This document shows positions 8,721-18,247 of a stretch of 64,000 nt of DNA, piece after piece. The stretch comes from Fulvimarina manganoxydans. GTDB taxonomy: Bacteria; Pseudomonadota; Alphaproteobacteria; Rhizobiales; Rhizobiaceae. The stretch spans positions 1-64,000 of the forward strand of contig NZ_FWXR01000007.1 in the NCBI RefSeq assembly GCF_900176465.1. Direction: 5' to 3'. The notes below the pieces were generated by a model that was given only the letters and a program-made list of their open reading frames with translations, searched no databases and was not told the origin of the DNA. The position numbers and the translations under genes were made by a program. Position 1 is the first letter of the stretch. The number at the start of each line of letters is the position of its first letter.

Positions 8721-8915
8721 ATCGCTCTGTTCCTTGGCGGTGGATCGGTCGCTGCGCCCAGCTCTTCCCTGGGCTCTCATTCCCGCATCGCGGATCGGGC
8801 TCGAAGCCAAGCCGCGCCCTTGTGCAACGCAATGCGCGACGCCTCTACACCCTGCTTCGCGATCGGGCAACACGAGGGTCGGGTTCACTGACCAACGGAG
8901 CGGCCGGCTCTGTCG

Positions 8916-10046
8916 TCACCCTGGCGCCTTGGCGATGACCCCGGCGACGGTCGGTTCGGCTGCGCCTGTCGTCGTTGGGAAGCTCGATGGGAGACCGCGC
9001 ATGGTGCGCATGGCGAGAAGCGCGAACAGCTCTGCCTCGATCGCGTCGCCACGAAGGCCGAGCGCATCGGCATCGACCACTTCGACCCTGCCACGTTTCG
9101 CGATCTCGGCCATCAGCGTGGGGTTCTTGCGCCCGCCGCCGCAGGCGACGAGGCGGCGCGGCCGCTTCGGCAGGAGGTCGAGCGCCTTACCAACCGCGCT
9201 GGCCGTGAAGGCCGTCAAAAGCGCCGCGCCGTCTTCGAGCGACTGGCCTTGAGCCATGGTTGAGGGAAAGTCGAAACGATCGAGCGATTTCGGGAAGGGC
9301 CGCGTCAGATAGGGATGAGTGAGCAGCTCTGCGAGGCGGGCTTCGTCCACCTTGCCAGAGGCTGCGATCTTGCCATCCCTATCCATCTCCCCAAGCCCGT
9401 GCTGGGCGATCCAGTCATTGACCGGCGCATTGGCAGGGCCGGTGTCAAAGGCGATCAGCGGGCCAGCGCCAGCAAAGGTGAGATTGGCGACACCGCCGAG
9501 ATTGAGAAATGCCGTATCGTCGAGCCCATCGATGCGCTCGAGAAGTGCCTTGTGATAGATCCCGGCGAGCGGCGCGCCTTGTCCGCCTGCGCGCATATCC
9601 GCTGAACGGAAATCATAGACGACGTCGATGCCGGTAATCGCCGCCATTCTCGCACCGTCGCCCAATTGGCGCGTGCGACCCGGGCGCCCGGCTTCAGGGG
9701 CGCGGTGAAGCACCGTTTGGCCGTGAAAGCCGATGGCCGCCACCTCGCTCGGCGCGAACCCGTTTGCGGACAGAAGGGCGAGTACGGCTTCGGCCTGCGC
9801 AACACTGATCGCGTCCTCAGCCTTGGCGAAGATCTCCGGCTCGGGGCCGGAGAACCCCCACTCTCGGGCAACCGCCAGGGTTTCGACGAGAAGCGCGCGG
9901 ATCTCGGCTGGGTAGGGCGCAAAGGCGAAGGGACCGAGCTCGGCCACCGTCTCGCCATCGGTGCGGATCATGGCGATGTCGATATTGCCGTCGAGCACCG
10001 TTCCGGTCATCAGGCCGATCGCCCAGCCCATCCGATCAGCCGCCAT
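8916..10046 (-). CDS. anmK: Anhydro-N-acetylmuramic acid kinase
   Basis: AnmK phosphorylates and opens 1,6-anhydro-MurNAc to MurNAc-6-phosphate during peptidoglycan recycling. The 376-residue length fits the family (about 370). Visible landmarks are the phosphate-binding [10 protein letters not shown] (residues 11-20; usually GLMSGTSLDG), [37 protein letters not shown] and the nucleotide-site [13 protein letters not shown]. Translation probably begins at MAADRMGW. It is oriented with, and upstream of, the MurA-like gene. Confidence 0.92.
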   Translation of the reverse strand: MAADRMGWAIGLMTGTVLDGNIDIAMIRTDGETVAELGPFAFAPYPAEIRALLVETLAVAREWGFSGPEPEIFAKAEDAISVAQAEAVLALLSANGFAPSEVAAIGFHGQTVLHRAPEAGRPGRTRQLGDGARMAAITGIDVVYDFRSADMRAGGQGAPLAGIYHKALLERIDGLDDTAFLNLGGVANLTFAGAGPLIAFDTGPANAPVNDWIAQHGLGEMDRDGKIAASGKVDEARLAELLTHPYLTRPFPKSLDRFDFPSTMAQGQSLEDGAALLTAFTASAVGKALDLLPKRPRRLVACGGGRKNPTLMAEIAKRGRVEVVDADALGLRGDAIEAELFALLAMRTMRGLPSSFPTTTGAAEPTVAGVIAKAPG

Positions 10047-10126
10047 CCATCTCTCCTTCGCGCCGAATCATCCGCGCAGCATGGAGAGCTTTGGGAACCA
10101 AGGCAAAGTCCGCCGCACGCCGAGCT

Positions 10127-13100
10127 TCACTCCGCGGGCGCTGCCCCCGTTGTCTGGGCGGCGGCCAGATCGCGTTCCAGCCGGCTCATGCGTTCGGCAT
10201 TCGGCGTCACGAAGCGGCCGAGAAGAAGATAGGCGACGGGCGTGATGTAGAGCGTCGAGAAGGTTGCGAGGCCCAGCCCGCCGACAATGACATAGCCGAG
10301 CGCCTCGCGGGCCTCCGATCCCGCCCCGGAGGAGAGGATCAGCGGCACGCCGCCGACAATGGTCGCGATCATCGTCATCATCACGGGGCGCAGGCGCAAA
10401 AGCGCGGATTCCTCGGCCGCTTCACGCACGCTTCGCCCTTCTTCGCGCAGTTGATTGGCGAATTCGACGATCAGAATGCCGTTCTTGGCCATGATACCGA
10501 CGAGGAGCACGAGCCCGATCTGACTATAAAGATTGAGGCTCGTCCCGAAGAATTGCAGAGCGAAGACGGCGCAGGCGACCCCCAAGGGCACGGTCGCGAT
10601 GATGATCAGCGCCGAGATGAAGCTTTCGAACTGAGCGGCCAGTACAAGAAGGATGACGACGAGAGCGAAGGCGAAGACCAGCGCCATGCCATTATTCGTC
10701 TCGCCGATCGTGCGCGCCTCGGCAAGCGGGATCAGCCTTTGGTTGTCGGTCAGGACACCTTCGGCGAGCTCCTGGACCGCGACCCAGGCATCCTGGATCG
10801 CAAAACCGTCCGGCAGATCAGCCGAGATTGAAATTGCCCGCGTGCGGTTCTCGCGATTGAGCTCGGGCGCGATCGGTTCCTCGGAGACCGAGGCGATGGT
10901 TGATAGGGGTACGATGCGCCCGTCGCCGGCTTTCACGAAGACATTGGCGAGATCGCCGGGATCGTTGATCGGATCGACCGAGGCGATCAAGCGGATCGGC
11001 ACTTCCTTATCGCCGACGTAAGTCTGGCCGATCTGCCGTCCGTCAAGCAGCGCCTGCATCGCGCCGGCCAGCCCATCGATATCGATGCCGAGATCGGAGG
11101 CCCGTTCGCGGTCGATCGTGACGGAGAGTTGCGGCTGTGTCGTCTCCGAGCCGAGACGGGCCCGGCCGAACCGACCGTCTCGTTGCATCGCCGTGACGAG
11201 CGCGTCAGCGCTGTCGGCTATCTCATCAAAATCCTGGCCTGCGACCGCGAAGGTCAGGCCCTCGCCGCCTCCTCGGATGCCGAGTGAGTTGGGTTGGATC
11301 GCGAAGGCCCGCACGCTGGGAATTTGGCGTAGCTTGCCATTGATCTCGCCGACGATCTCGTTCTGGCTTCGCGCCCGCTCCGCCCAGTCGGCGAGACGCA
11401 CGACGATGAAGGCCGAATTCGCCCCGCCGCGACCGGAGATCGCGAAGACGTTCACCGCCTCCCCAGAGTCCACATAGGGCATCAAGATATCTTCGATCTT
11501 CCGGATCTGCGCGTCCGTATAGCCGAGGCTCGCTCCTTGCGGCGCGCTGACCCGCATCAGAACGACGCCGCGATCCTCCTGCGGAGTGAGCTCCTGGGGC
11601 AGGGACTGGAAGGTGAGATAAGCGGCGAAGGAGAACAGCGCGGCCAGACCGACCGTGGCGAGCGGAAAGGCGAGCGCGGCTCTCAGCGTGATCGCGTAAA
11701 GCCCGGCCAGCACGCTGCCGATCCCTTGAATGAAGCGCGCGATGTATCCCGGCTTCTTCTCGCGCTCGCGATCTTTCAGGAGATAGGCCGCCAGCATGGG
11801 GCACAGCGTCAATGCGATAAAGGACGAGATCGCGACGGCAGCAGCCAGAACGAAGCCAAATTCGCGGAAGAGGCCGCCGGCCTGGCCTGGCAGGAATGAA
11901 ATTGGCACGAAGACGGCAGCCAGTGTCGCGGTTGTCGAGACGACGGCGAAGAACATTTCCCGAGCGCCGATCACGGCCGCCGCGCGGGGCGCCGCGCCCA
12001 TATCGCGCCGGCGGACGATATTTTCCAAGACGATGATGGCGTCGTCGACGACGAGGCCTGTCGCAAGGACCAAGGCGAGCAGCGTCAGGATGTTGATCGA
12101 GAAGCCGGCCATATAGATGAAGGCGATGACGCCGATCAGCGCGATCGGCATGGTGATGGCCGGGATGAGCGTCGCGCGCAGATTGAGAAGAAAGAGGAAG
12201 ATGACGGCGGTCACGATGAGCACGGCGAGGACAAGTGTCAGCTGAACCTCTTCGATCGCGCCATTGATGAAGATCGCGTCGTCGCTGTTCACCTCCACAT
12301 GGACGCCCTCGGGCAAGCTACCATTCAGCCGATCCACTTCGGCTCGAACATTCTTCGAGATGTCGAGGGTGGAGGAGCCGGCCTGGCGTACGATGCCGAG
12401 GCCAATCCCGGTGACGCCGGAGACGCGCAAGGAGGAAGCTGCCGTATCCGGTCCGAAGCGCACGCTCGCCACGTCTCCGAGCCGCGTCCTGTCGTCGAGC
12501 CAGATCGCCTCGAATTCCTCCGGGTCGGAGACATTGGCATCGGCGCGAACGACGAGTTCCTGGGATGGCGATTCGAGCGAGCCGGCGGGAACGTCGAGCG
12601 CTGCGTTCTGGAGCGCGGTCGCGACATTGCCAACGGTCAAACCTCGCGTTGCCAGACGGTCGGGCTGTAGATCGACGAAGATCTGACGTTCGCGTTCACC
12701 GTAGATCTGGACGTCGGCCACGCCCTCGACGGCGGCTAGCTGATCGGCGATCCGGTCATCGACGAGCGTCGTCAAATCCTCGATCGCCATTTGCGGTGCG
12801 GTCACCGCAAGACGCATTATCGCCTGGGCGTCGGCATCGGCTTTGACGATGCGCGGCTCCTCCGCATTGTCGGGCAACTGGTTGGCGACACGGCCAACGG
12901 CGTCCCGCACATCGCTCGCGGCAACGTTCAGGTCGGTCGAATCGGTGAATTCGATGGTGACTCGCGCTTCGCCGAATTCCGACTGCGAAGAGATCGAGGC
13001 GATGCCGGAGACGCGCGAAACCGCGCTTTCGATCTGGCTGGTCAGCTGGCGGTCGACGGTTTCTGGCGAGGCGCCCTCAAATTCGACGCTGACCGAAATG

Positions 13101-13264
13101 ACCGGGCGATCGACATTGGGCAATTCGCGCACTTCCACCGCGTTGAAGGCGGCGAGACCCGCGACGACGATCAGAAGATTGACGACGATCGTCAGGACGG
13201 GTCGGCGAACGACAAGGCTCGCAAATCCGCCCAACGCGCTCGGGCGGGGGGGCTCGGCGCTCAT
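10127..13264 (-). CDS. RND multidrug efflux permease (HAE1 / AcrB-MexF type)
   Basis: This 1045-residue inner-membrane pump has the classic layout: a transmembrane helix near residue 20, a large periplasmic loop with the TVDRQLTSQIESAVSRVSGI porter motif, a first helix bundle (about 335-545), a second periplasmic loop, and a second bundle (about 860-1030). The paired proton-relay aspartates are in ATGLVVDDAIIVLENIVRR. GGVPLILSSGAGSEAREALG near the C-terminus is the conserved RND block. Its start codon overlaps the stop of the adaptor gene (ATGA), so both are made from one message. No outer-membrane factor gene or local regulator is adjacent. The substrate cannot be read from sequence. Confidence 0.93.
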   Translation of the reverse strand: MSAEPPRPSALGGFASLVVRRPVLTIVVNLLIVVAGLAAFNAVEVRELPNVDRPVISVSVEFEGASPETVDRQLTSQIESAVSRVSGIASISSQSEFGEARVTIEFTDSTDLNVAASDVRDAVGRVANQLPDNAEEPRIVKADADAQAIMRLAVTAPQMAIEDLTTLVDDRIADQLAAVEGVADVQIYGERERQIFVDLQPDRLATRGLTVGNVATALQNAALDVPAGSLESPSQELVVRADANVSDPEEFEAIWLDDRTRLGDVASVRFGPDTAASSLRVSGVTGIGLGIVRQAGSSTLDISKNVRAEVDRLNGSLPEGVHVEVNSDDAIFINGAIEEVQLTLVLAVLIVTAVIFLFLLNLRATLIPAITMPIALIGVIAFIYMAGFSINILTLLALVLATGLVVDDAIIVLENIVRRRDMGAAPRAAAVIGAREMFFAVVSTTATLAAVFVPISFLPGQAGGLFREFGFVLAAAVAISSFIALTLCPMLAAYLLKDREREKKPGYIARFIQGIGSVLAGLYAITLRAALAFPLATVGLAALFSFAAYLTFQSLPQELTPQEDRGVVLMRVSAPQGASLGYTDAQIRKIEDILMPYVDSGEAVNVFAISGRGGANSAFIVVRLADWAERARSQNEIVGEINGKLRQIPSVRAFAIQPNSLGIRGGGEGLTFAVAGQDFDEIADSADALVTAMQRDGRFGRARLGSETTQPQLSVTIDRERASDLGIDIDGLAGAMQALLDGRQIGQTYVGDKEVPIRLIASVDPINDPGDLANVFVKAGDGRIVPLSTIASVSEEPIAPELNRENRTRAISISADLPDGFAIQDAWVAVQELAEGVLTDNQRLIPLAEARTIGETNNGMALVFAFALVVILLVLAAQFESFISALIIIATVPLGVACAVFALQFFGTSLNLYSQIGLVLLVGIMAKNGILIVEFANQLREEGRSVREAAEESALLRLRPVMMTMIATIVGGVPLILSSGAGSEAREALGYVIVGGLGLATFSTLYITPVAYLLLGRFVTPNAERMSRLERDLAAAQTTGAAPAE

Positions 13265-14616
13265 CAGGAACCGCTCCGATTGGCCGGACTGGGCTGGGCT
13301 GCCCGCTCGCCGGCGGCAGCCTCGCCGATCACGGGGAGCGATGTCGAAGAGCGAGCTGCATCTGTCGGCTTCGCCTCCGCGCTATCGCCTTCGACATCCC
13401 GTGCGGCGAGAGGCCCTGAAGGTTCGCTTGGCGCTGCCGGCGGCGCGGTCGATTCGATCTCGATATCAGCACCGGGCCGCATGGCCTGGATGCCTTCGAC
13501 GACCACGAGATCGTCGGGCTGCAAGGCATCGGACACGACGAGCACCCGGTCCACATCCCGCTGAACGATGCGCACCGGCGCCTTCTCGGCCTTGCCGCCC
13601 GCCACTTTCCAGACGAAGGGCCCCGTTCGTTCCCAAACGACTGCAAGCGGGTCCGTCGCCAGATAATCCTTGCCTTCGAGAGCGACGGTCACTGCGAAGG
13701 ACATGCCGGGTCGCAGACGATCATCTTCATTATCGATGCGCGCTTCTGTGCGCACCGTGCGGCTCTCCTCGTCGACGCGGCTATCGATGGCGACGATCTT
13801 GCCTTCATTGACCGCGTCCGGCCGGGCGATCGATGTCGCGCGAACCGGTGTGCCGATCGAAATGTCGGATAAAAACCGTTCGGGCATATAGAAAACAAGC
13901 TTCAATTCGGACCTGTCGTCGATTGTCGCGATCGTGGTGGATGCATCGACCATCGTCCCTTTCTCGACCGTCACGATCCCCACTCGGCCGGCGATTGGCG
14001 CTTTCACCTCGCGCTTGCGCAAGGCGATCTCGGCGGCTCGTAGATCGAGCAGCGCCGCGTCGCGCTCACGCGTGACGTCTGTGACTTCGACATTCGTCAC
14101 CGCATTACGCCGGACCAGCTGTTCGTATCGGGTGAGCTTGTCCTCGGCCGCCGCCAAGGCGAGGCGCGCCCGATCGACCGCCACGCTCTCGCTCGCCTGT
14201 TCCAGGCGCACGAGCGGTGCTCCTGCTTCGACCACGTCGCCGGATGAGACGAGCACCTCTTCAATGAGGCCGGATGTGCTGTCGGGATGAACGACGACGG
14301 AGCGCACCGCCTCGGCGCTTGCGAGCGCGCGCATATCCGACTGGCTCTCTTCCAGGACGACGGGGGAGACGACTGCCGCGATCTTGCCGCTTCCGCGTCT
14401 GCCGGGTCCTGGACCTTGCGCCAGATCCTTAGCCGGCTCGCCGGCCTCGGGCGCGATCCAGACGATGGCGTCACGCGCGACCCCGGGAAGTGGAAGATCG
14501 GAGCTCAGAAGAGCGCGGCCCGCCTCGGGCTTGACCGCGACGAGAGCGCCGACGCCGAGAATGACGACGAAAGCGGTCACGATGATCTGTCTCAAGACTG
14601 CGAGCATGAATACCAT
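13264..14616 (-). CDS. RND efflux periplasmic adaptor (membrane fusion protein)
   Basis: The 450-residue product begins with an N-terminal membrane anchor or signal (RQIIVTAFVVILGVGALVAV). The lipoyl/hairpin half follows (VHPDSTSGLIEEVLVSSGDVVEAGAPLVRLE, then the coiled coil AVDRARLALAAAEDKLTRYE and VKAPIAGRVGIVTVEKG). Next is the barrel domain with RLRPGMSFAVTVAL. A low-complexity acidic/Ala tail (about residues 385-450) follows the membrane-proximal domain. Such adaptors trimerise or hexamerise to bridge the permease and a TolC-type channel. It is the first gene of the adaptor-permease operon, divergent from ribB. Confidence 0.9.
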   Translation of the reverse strand: MVFMLAVLRQIIVTAFVVILGVGALVAVKPEAGRALLSSDLPLPGVARDAIVWIAPEAGEPAKDLAQGPGPGRRGSGKIAAVVSPVVLEESQSDMRALASAEAVRSVVVHPDSTSGLIEEVLVSSGDVVEAGAPLVRLEQASESVAVDRARLALAAAEDKLTRYEQLVRRNAVTNVEVTDVTRERDAALLDLRAAEIALRKREVKAPIAGRVGIVTVEKGTMVDASTTIATIDDRSELKLVFYMPERFLSDISIGTPVRATSIARPDAVNEGKIVAIDSRVDEESRTVRTEARIDNEDDRLRPGMSFAVTVALEGKDYLATDPLAVVWERTGPFVWKVAGGKAEKAPVRIVQRDVDRVLVVSDALQPDDLVVVEGIQAMRPGADIEIESTAPPAAPSEPSGPLAARDVEGDSAEAKPTDAARSSTSLPVIGEAAAGERAAQPSPANRSGS

Positions 14617-14877
14617 CGGGTTTGAGGCGCCTCGGATTGACCTATAGCCGGCGCAAAAGGGTTTCGGCGACTTTGACCTAACCCAGACACCAAGACGATG
14701 GGGTTACGAATTGTAAGCGGAAGGCTTCCAGCTGTTCACAGCTTCGCGAAGCAACGGTGAGATCAGAGCCGAGGTTGAGGGGAATTCCGGCCGAACGGCC
14801 ATTCAAAAGCGGCGAAAAAGGTTCTAAGCCGCATTCGTGACAGCAAGGACCCGCCGATCTTCGAGCAAAGGCAGACT

Positions 14878-16008
14878 ATGAGCGATACGGACCTCACTCT
14901 CGATCCCGTAGAGGATGCGATCGAAGCCATTGGCCGCGGGGAACTCGTGGTCGTCGTCGACGATGCCGATCGGGAGAACGAGGGCGATCTCATCATGGCG
15001 GCGTCTAGGGCGACGCCGGAGACCATGGCTTTCATGATCCGCCATACGAGCGGGATCATCTGCGTCCCCATGACCGGCGAGCGTGCCGAGAAGCTCAATC
15101 TGCCGCCGATGGTCGCCAACAATCTCGATCCGATGCGGACCGCCTTCACGGTCTCGGTCGACTACAAGGTCGGGATGACAACCGGCATTTCGGCGGAGGA
15201 ACGCTGCAATACGGCGCGGGCGCTTGCCAATGACAATGCGGTCGGGGCCGATTTCCTGAGGCCCGGACACATCTTCCCGCTGATTGCGCGAGGTGGCGGC
15301 GTCCTGACTCGCTCGGGCCATACGGAGGCGGCGACCGATCTGGCGCGTCTGGCCGGTCTCGACGAGGTGGGCGTCCTGGCCGAGGTCGTCAATGACGATG
15401 GCACGGTGAAGCGGCTGACAGAACTCGTTCCCTTTGCCCGCGAGCACGGGCTGAAGATCGTTTCCATCGAGGACATGATCGCCTGGCGCGTGCGGCGCGA
15501 ATCCTTCGTTCGCTCCGTGCGCGAAGAGACGATGATGATCGGCGGGCTCAAAGGTACGATCCGGGTCTATGAAACGCCCTTCGACGAGGTGCAGCACGTG
15601 GTCGCGGTGTTCGGCGATGTGCGTGAGCGCGACAGCGTGCCGGTGCGCATTCATCGCGAACAGCCGGTCACGGACCTGTTCGGCCGAACGCGCAATTCCA
15701 AGACCTGGGTGGAGATCGCCGTCGACGAGATCGGCAAGATCGGCCATGGCGTGCTGATGCTTCTGCGCACGCCCGAGGTCGACGATTTCGTGACCAAGGA
15801 GGAGGTTGCGGCCGATCATGTGGACGGCGAGCGCCACCAATCGGCGACCTCACGCCGCAAGCGCTGGCGTGAGGTCGGTGTCGGCGCCCAGATTCTTCGC
15901 GATCTTCAGGTCCGCTCGATTCGCGAGATCGCGACCCATGAACGCGCCTATGTCGGCCTGACCGGCTTCGGCATCGAAGTCTGCGGCACGATCCTGGTCA
16001 AGGAATAG
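14878..16008 (+). CDS. ribB: 3,4-dihydroxy-2-butanone-4-phosphate synthase with degenerate GTP cyclohydrolase II domain
   Basis: RibB turns ribulose 5-phosphate into the four-carbon unit of riboflavin. Residues 1-205 carry its active-site motifs: DDADRENEGDLIMAA, HTSGIICVPMTGER, FLRPGHIFPLIA and GVLTRSGHTEAATDLARLAG. Residues 215-376 align with GTP cyclohydrolase II, but the zinc cysteines are gone: the family VHSECLTGD is RIHREQPVTD here, and RCDCG is missing. The second half is therefore not expected to make dihydroxy product from GTP, and a separate ribA should exist. Such degenerate fusions are common in alphaproteobacteria. The 261 bp upstream show no FMN-riboswitch (RFN) core. Confidence 0.9.
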   Translation: MSDTDLTLDPVEDAIEAIGRGELVVVVDDADRENEGDLIMAASRATPETMAFMIRHTSGIICVPMTGERAEKLNLPPMVANNLDPMRTAFTVSVDYKVGMTTGISAEERCNTARALANDNAVGADFLRPGHIFPLIARGGGVLTRSGHTEAATDLARLAGLDEVGVLAEVVNDDGTVKRLTELVPFAREHGLKIVSIEDMIAWRVRRESFVRSVREETMMIGGLKGTIRVYETPFDEVQHVVAVFGDVRERDSVPVRIHREQPVTDLFGRTRNSKTWVEIAVDEIGKIGHGVLMLLRTPEVDDFVTKEEVAADHVDGERHQSATSRRKRWREVGVGAQILRDLQVRSIREIATHERAYVGLTGFGIEVCGTILVKE

Positions 16009-16020
16009 GCGATCCGCGAG

Positions 16021-16062
16021 GGGAGAAGGGCGCGGCCTATTCGGCCGCGACCCTCTTCTCGC
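16021..16062. terminator. Candidate shared hairpin between convergent ribB and trmFO
   Basis: A GC-rich dyad (CGCGGCC / GGCCGCG, flanked by GAGAAGGG and CCCTCTTCTC) lies at the meeting point of the two convergent genes and partly inside the last codons of trmFO. It has no U-run, so intrinsic termination is only a possibility. Confidence 0.35.
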
Positions 16063-17467
16063 TCGTCTCGTGCTGCGCAAGCCATACACGAAAATCACTG
16101 AGAGCTCTGGCAGACAAGGCCTTCTTCTTAGCGATCGCCTTTTCCTTGCCTCGGAATCGCTTCTGACCTTCGGGTTTCTGGATCGCGCCCGGCTCCAGCG
16201 GCGCGAAGAGGCCGAAATTGACGTTCATCGGCTGGAAGGAGCGCTTGCCGCCGTCTTCCTCGTGGCTGAGATGCCCGCCGGTGATATGGCCGAGAAGGGC
16301 GCCCATCGCGGTCGTCACCGGTGGCGGGGCGATCTCTAGACCGAGGGCCTCCGATGCGGCGAAGCGACCGGCCATCAGGCCGACGGCCGCCGATTCTACA
16401 TAGCCTTCGCAGCCGGTGATCTGCCCGGCAAAGCGCAGGCGTGGCAGCGCTTTCAGCCGAAGCCGGTCGTCCAGAAGGCGGGGCGAATCGAGATAGGTGT
16501 TTCGATGTAGCCCGCCGAGTCGCGCAAATTCCGCGTTTTCGAGGCCCGGAATCATACGGAAGATTTCGGCCTGGGCCCCGTATCTCAGCTTCGTTTGAAA
16601 GCCGACCATGTTGTAGAGCGTGCCGAGTGCATTGTCCTGGCGCAGCTGGACGACGGCATAAGGCTTGATGTCGGGCTGATGGGCATTGGTCAGACCCATC
16701 GGTTTCATGGGTCCGTGGCGTAAGGTTTCCGGGCCGCGCTCCGCCATGACCTCGATCGGCAGACAGCCGTCGAAATAGGGCGTGCCTTCCCATTCGCGGA
16801 ATTCGGTCCGGTCGCCCTCGACGAGCGCCGCGACGAAACGCTCATAGGTGTCCTTGTCGAGCGGGCAATTGATGTAGTCCTTGCCCGTGCCACCGGGGCC
16901 GACCTTGTCATAGCGCGATTGGAACCAGGCCTTGTCCATGTCGATCGTGTCGAAATGGACGATCGGGGCTATGGCATCGAAGAAGGCGAGGGCATCGCGG
17001 CCCGTCGCCTCGGCGATGCCCGCCGCGAGGCCTGGTGCCGTCAGCGGACCGGTCGCGACGATCGTCGGTCCCCACTCTTCGGGTGGCAGCCCCTCGACCT
17101 CGCCGCGCTCGATCGTGATCAGCGGATGGTCTTCCAGCGCCTTGGTGACAGCCGCGGAAAAGCCATCGCGATCGACCGCGAGCGCGCCGCCCGCAGGCAC
17201 CTGATGGCGATCCGCGCAGGACATGATCAGCGATCCGGCTAGCCGCATCTCGGCATGGATCACACCGACCGCGTTGCTCTCGGCATCGTCCGAGCGGAAG
17301 GAATTGGAGCAGACGAGCTCTGCAAGGTTCTCGGTCTTGTGGGCGTCCGTGCCGCGTACAGGGCGCATCTCGTGCAGCACCACGGGCACGCCGCGCGATG
17401 CGACCTGCCATGCAGCTTCCGAACCGGCGAGGCCACCGCCGACGATATGAATAGGATGATCGGTCAT
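16037..17467 (-). CDS. trmFO: tRNA (uracil-54-C5)-methyltransferase, folate/FAD-dependent
   Basis: TrmFO makes ribothymidine at position 54 of tRNA using methylenetetrahydrofolate and FADH2. The 476-residue protein starts with the FAD-binding [16 protein letters not shown] and continues with [25 protein letters not shown] (the Cys-containing family signature) and [11 protein letters not shown]. Later blocks are [41 protein letters not shown] and [16 protein letters not shown], all family landmarks. It lies downstream of, and in the same direction as, the DUF1127/hairpin locus, with about 240 bp between them. Confidence 0.95.
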   Translation of the reverse strand: MTDHPIHIVGGGLAGSEAAWQVASRGVPVVLHEMRPVRGTDAHKTENLAELVCSNSFRSDDAESNAVGVIHAEMRLAGSLIMSCADRHQVPAGGALAVDRDGFSAAVTKALEDHPLITIERGEVEGLPPEEWGPTIVATGPLTAPGLAAGIAEATGRDALAFFDAIAPIVHFDTIDMDKAWFQSRYDKVGPGGTGKDYINCPLDKDTYERFVAALVEGDRTEFREWEGTPYFDGCLPIEVMAERGPETLRHGPMKPMGLTNAHQPDIKPYAVVQLRQDNALGTLYNMVGFQTKLRYGAQAEIFRMIPGLENAEFARLGGLHRNTYLDSPRLLDDRLRLKALPRLRFAGQITGCEGYVESAAVGLMAGRFAASEALGLEIAPPPVTTAMGALLGHITGGHLSHEEDGGKRSFQPMNVNFGLFAPLEPGAIQKPEGQKRFRGKEKAIAKKKALSARALSDFRVWLAQHETSEKRVAAE

Positions 17468-17710
17468 GCGAAGGATTTAACAATCCGCAGGTCTCTGCGG
17501 AAGGGCATCGCTGACAGGGCGTCCAGGAATGAGCATCAAAATTCGCGGATCGGCCTTGAAGACCGCAAGGCCTTGGCTCGTCGCTGGGGAGAAATCAGAC
17601 CAATCCATTCAAGCGAGCGGGTTTCAGATCGCTCAGCTGGTGCGCTCGATGGGCACTCTGCACTGTAGAATTGATTTTTTAGAAGTGAGCGCCACAAGGC
17701 AGCGGTGCCC

Positions 17711-17829
17711 CAAACGACAACACCCGCCGGTGGGAGGAACCGGCGGGTGTCGTTTGAGTGAAGCCTGCATTTGGGAGGAGGAGTTGCAGGCTCCTATTCG
17801 CCGAGGATTGGGAGGAGGAGGTCCTCGGC
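17711..17829 (-). ncRNA. Cuckoo triplet 5 (distal): hairpins 17800-17829, 17762-17792, 17711-17756
   Basis: The first hairpin has stem GCCGAGGA/TCCTCGGC. The second has AGCCTGCA/TGCAGGCT with a 15-nt loop. The last is the strongest of the array, an 11-bp CACCCGCCGGT/ACCGGCGGGTG stem around a 7-nt loop, extended by AAACGA/TCGTTT, and may act as the 3' end of the transcript although no U-run follows. Confidence 0.75.
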
Positions 17830-17846
17830 AAAACTTAAAATTTCGT

Positions 17847-17958
17847 GGGCGCTCACCGGCGGGAGGAGGTGCCAGCGAGCGCCCGAAGATCGAAGCCTGC
17901 GATTTGGGAGGAGGTGCAGGCCTCTCTTCACCGGGGATTGGGAGGAGGAGGTCCCCGG
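17847..17958 (-). ncRNA. Cuckoo triplet 4: hairpins 17931-17958, 17895-17921, 17847-17884
   Basis: Stems are CCGGGGA/TCCCCGG, GCCTGC/GCAGGC and GGGCGCTC/GAGCGCCC with an inner GGC/GCC. The outer pair of the last stem is G-C here and C-G in triplets 2 and 3, a compensatory change. Confidence 0.75.
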
Positions 17959-17975
17959 CAAACCGTCAATTCTGT

Positions 17976-18087
17976 CGGCGCTCATCGGCGGGAGGAGGTG
18001 CCGACGAGCGCCGTAAGTTCGAAGCCTGCGATTTGGGAGGAGGTGCAGGCCTCTTTTCACCGGGGATTGGGAGGAGGAGGTCCCCGG
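17976..18087 (-). ncRNA. Cuckoo triplet 3: hairpins 18060-18087, 18024-18050, 17976-18013
   Basis: Near-identical to triplet 4 at an offset of 129 bp, including the spacer AAACCGTCAATTCTGTCGG beside the first hairpin, shared with triplet 4. Stems are CCGGGGA/TCCCCGG, GCCTGC/GCAGGC and CGGCGCTC/GAGCGCCG. Confidence 0.75.
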
Positions 18088-18104
18088 CAAACCGTCAATT
18101 CTGT

Positions 18105-18217
18105 CGGCGCTCATCGGCGGGAGGAGGTGCCGACGAGCGCCGTGAGTTCGAAGCCTGCTATTTGGGAGGAGGTGCAGGCCTCTTTTCGCCGAGGATTGGG
18201 AGGAGGAGGTCCTCGGC
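18105..18217 (-). ncRNA. Cuckoo triplet 2: hairpins 18188-18217, 18153-18179, 18105-18142
   Basis: Stems are GCCGAGGA/TCCTCGGC, GCCTGC/GCAGGC and CGGCGCTC/GAGCGCCG. The first stem has A-T where triplets 3 and 4 have G-C, so the pair is kept by a double change. Confidence 0.75.
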
Positions 18218-18247
18218 AAACCGTATATCTTTCTAGACCCCTTGAGT

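Noticed and set aside
14617-14877. FMN riboswitch upstream of ribB
   Set aside because: I searched by eye for the RFN core (GGGGCGGGG...GAAATTCCC...ACCGGCGGT pattern) and did not find it.
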